Shown here: piece by piece, positions 63,610-64,000 of the stretch
How the letters are laid out: each line of letters starts with the position of its first letter
Numbering within the stretch: position 1 is the stretch's first letter
From: Sedimenticola hydrogenitrophicus
GTDB taxonomy: Bacteria; Pseudomonadota; Gammaproteobacteria; Chromatiales; Chromatiaceae
Length of the DNA stretch: 64,000 nt
Assembly (NCBI RefSeq): GCF_025175675.1
Contig: NZ_JANIOA010000020.1
Coordinates: 1 to 64,000 of the forward strand
Direction: 5' to 3'
The notes under the pieces: generated by a model
Database searches by the model: none
Seen by the model: the letters and a program-made list of their open reading frames with translations, nothing else
Told to the model about the DNA's origin: nothing
Program-made: the position numbers and the translations under genes

Positions 63610-64000
63610 TTACGCGTTCGGGACCTGCAATGGAATGAACCGCGCACCGTTACCGCGGTGAATCAGTACGGCAACCGTCGCTCCCTTGGGCAGTTTCTTG
63701 ACCGCCGCCTCAAACTCCTCGACGCTGGAGACCCGCTCACGATTGATCATCTGAATCACGTCGCCGGGCTCAATACCGGCTTTTTTCCCCGCCCCGTCAT
63801 CCACCGACTGGACAAACACGCCCTTGATCCCGTCGAGCTTGTACTGGTTCCTGATCTCGTCGTCCAGTTCCACGACCTGCATACCCAGGCTGGAGCGTCG
63901 CTCCTGTATCGGCATGCCGCCCTGGGCCATATCGTTCTTCAACTCACCGATGTTCACCTGAACTTTTTTGCGTTGACCGTTGCGGAGAATTTCAAGCTCG
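63610..64000 (-). CDS. DegQ/MucD-family periplasmic serine protease, C-terminal part
   Basis: The last about 129 codons of a gene that runs off the window. The sequence ELEILRNGQRKKVQVNIGEL and then a complete second PDZ domain (LGMQVVELDDEIRNQYKL, GVFVQSVDDGAGKKAGIEPG, DVIQMINRERVSSVEEFE) match the C-terminus of DegQ/MucD HtrA proteases. The protease domain is outside the window. Position next to lepA matches mucD of Pseudomonas. Confidence 0.88.
   Translation of the reverse strand, partial: ELEILRNGQRKKVQVNIGELKNDMAQGGMPIQERRSSLGMQVVELDDEIRNQYKLDGIKGVFVQSVDDGAGKKAGIEPGDVIQMINRERVSSVEEFEAAVKKLPKGATVAVLIHRGNGARFIPLQVPNA

Noticed and set aside
63120-63638. Plus-strand frame of 172 codons
   Set aside because: Its first part is the mobile element and the rest is antisense to the glutaredoxin-like gene.
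1-64000. CRISPR arrays, tRNA and rRNA genes
   Set aside because: No regularly spaced repeats and no cloverleaf or rRNA sequence was recognised in the window.

Overview
The window is a stretch of a moderately GC-rich gammaproteobacterial chromosome. Conserved runs support this: rluC/HAD/sppA, yceF, yceD-rpmF-plsX-fabH-fabG-acpP-fabF-pabC-mltG-tmk-holB-pilZ-tatD, cysM next to rlmD and a BarA/GacS-type kinase, and degQ/lepA-lepB-DUF4845-rnc-era-recO-pdxJ. The accessory content (oxaloacetate decarboxylase Na+ pump, methylthioinosine phosphorylase, imuA-imuB-dnaE2, a c-type heme GGDEF-EAL protein) and many palindromic intergenic repeats suggest an environmental or symbiotic, possibly sulfur-oxidising, member of the Chromatiales-like lineages. 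That placement is inference.

Layout. 1-2.8 kb: rluC, a HAD phosphatase and sppA. 2.9-9.5 kb: accessory genes between sppA and yceF (small unknown protein, mobile repeat, DUF1127 protein, MocR regulator with clustered operators, CoA-type Nudix hydrolase, class III nucleotide cyclase, TPR lipoprotein, soluble PDC-sensor protein). 9.5-13.8 kb: yceF and oadGAB. 13.8-24.4 kb: ribosome/lipid block and the PabC-to-TatD operon; fabD is missing from its usual place between fabH and fabG. 24.4-27.2 kb: thioesterase, class V aminotransferase, ArsR-type regulator plus membrane protein. 27.3-32.5 kb: mutasome imuA-imuB-dnaE2 with a GTTC-N7-GTTC operator in the promoter spacer. 32.6-38.9 kb: low-complexity membrane protein, methylthioinosine phosphorylase, peroxiredoxin, nagZ, FliL-like protein, L,D-transpeptidase, CYTH protein. 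38.9-44.3 kb: rlmD, ydbL, ydbH, cysM. 44.5-50.4 kb: TonB-dependent receptor, periplasmic binding protein and BarA-like hybrid kinase. 50.4-56.5 kb: dsbB, a saccharopine-dehydrogenase-like protein, cobQ, heme GGDEF-EAL. 56.7-64 kb: pdxJ, recO, era, rnc, DUF4845, lepB, lepA, a glutaredoxin-like protein and the C-terminus of DegQ.

The most distinctive non-coding signal is a family of small non-autonomous mobile elements with GTAACTACTCAC termini. Two 259-bp copies carry perfect 8-bp target duplications (CATTTATT and ATAGCCTC). A 207-bp copy and a 27-bp termini-only copy carry near-perfect ones. A further 287-bp interval with the same ends contains other repeats. No transposase gene is present in the window. 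Start sites without a clear ribosome-binding site are flagged in each entry.
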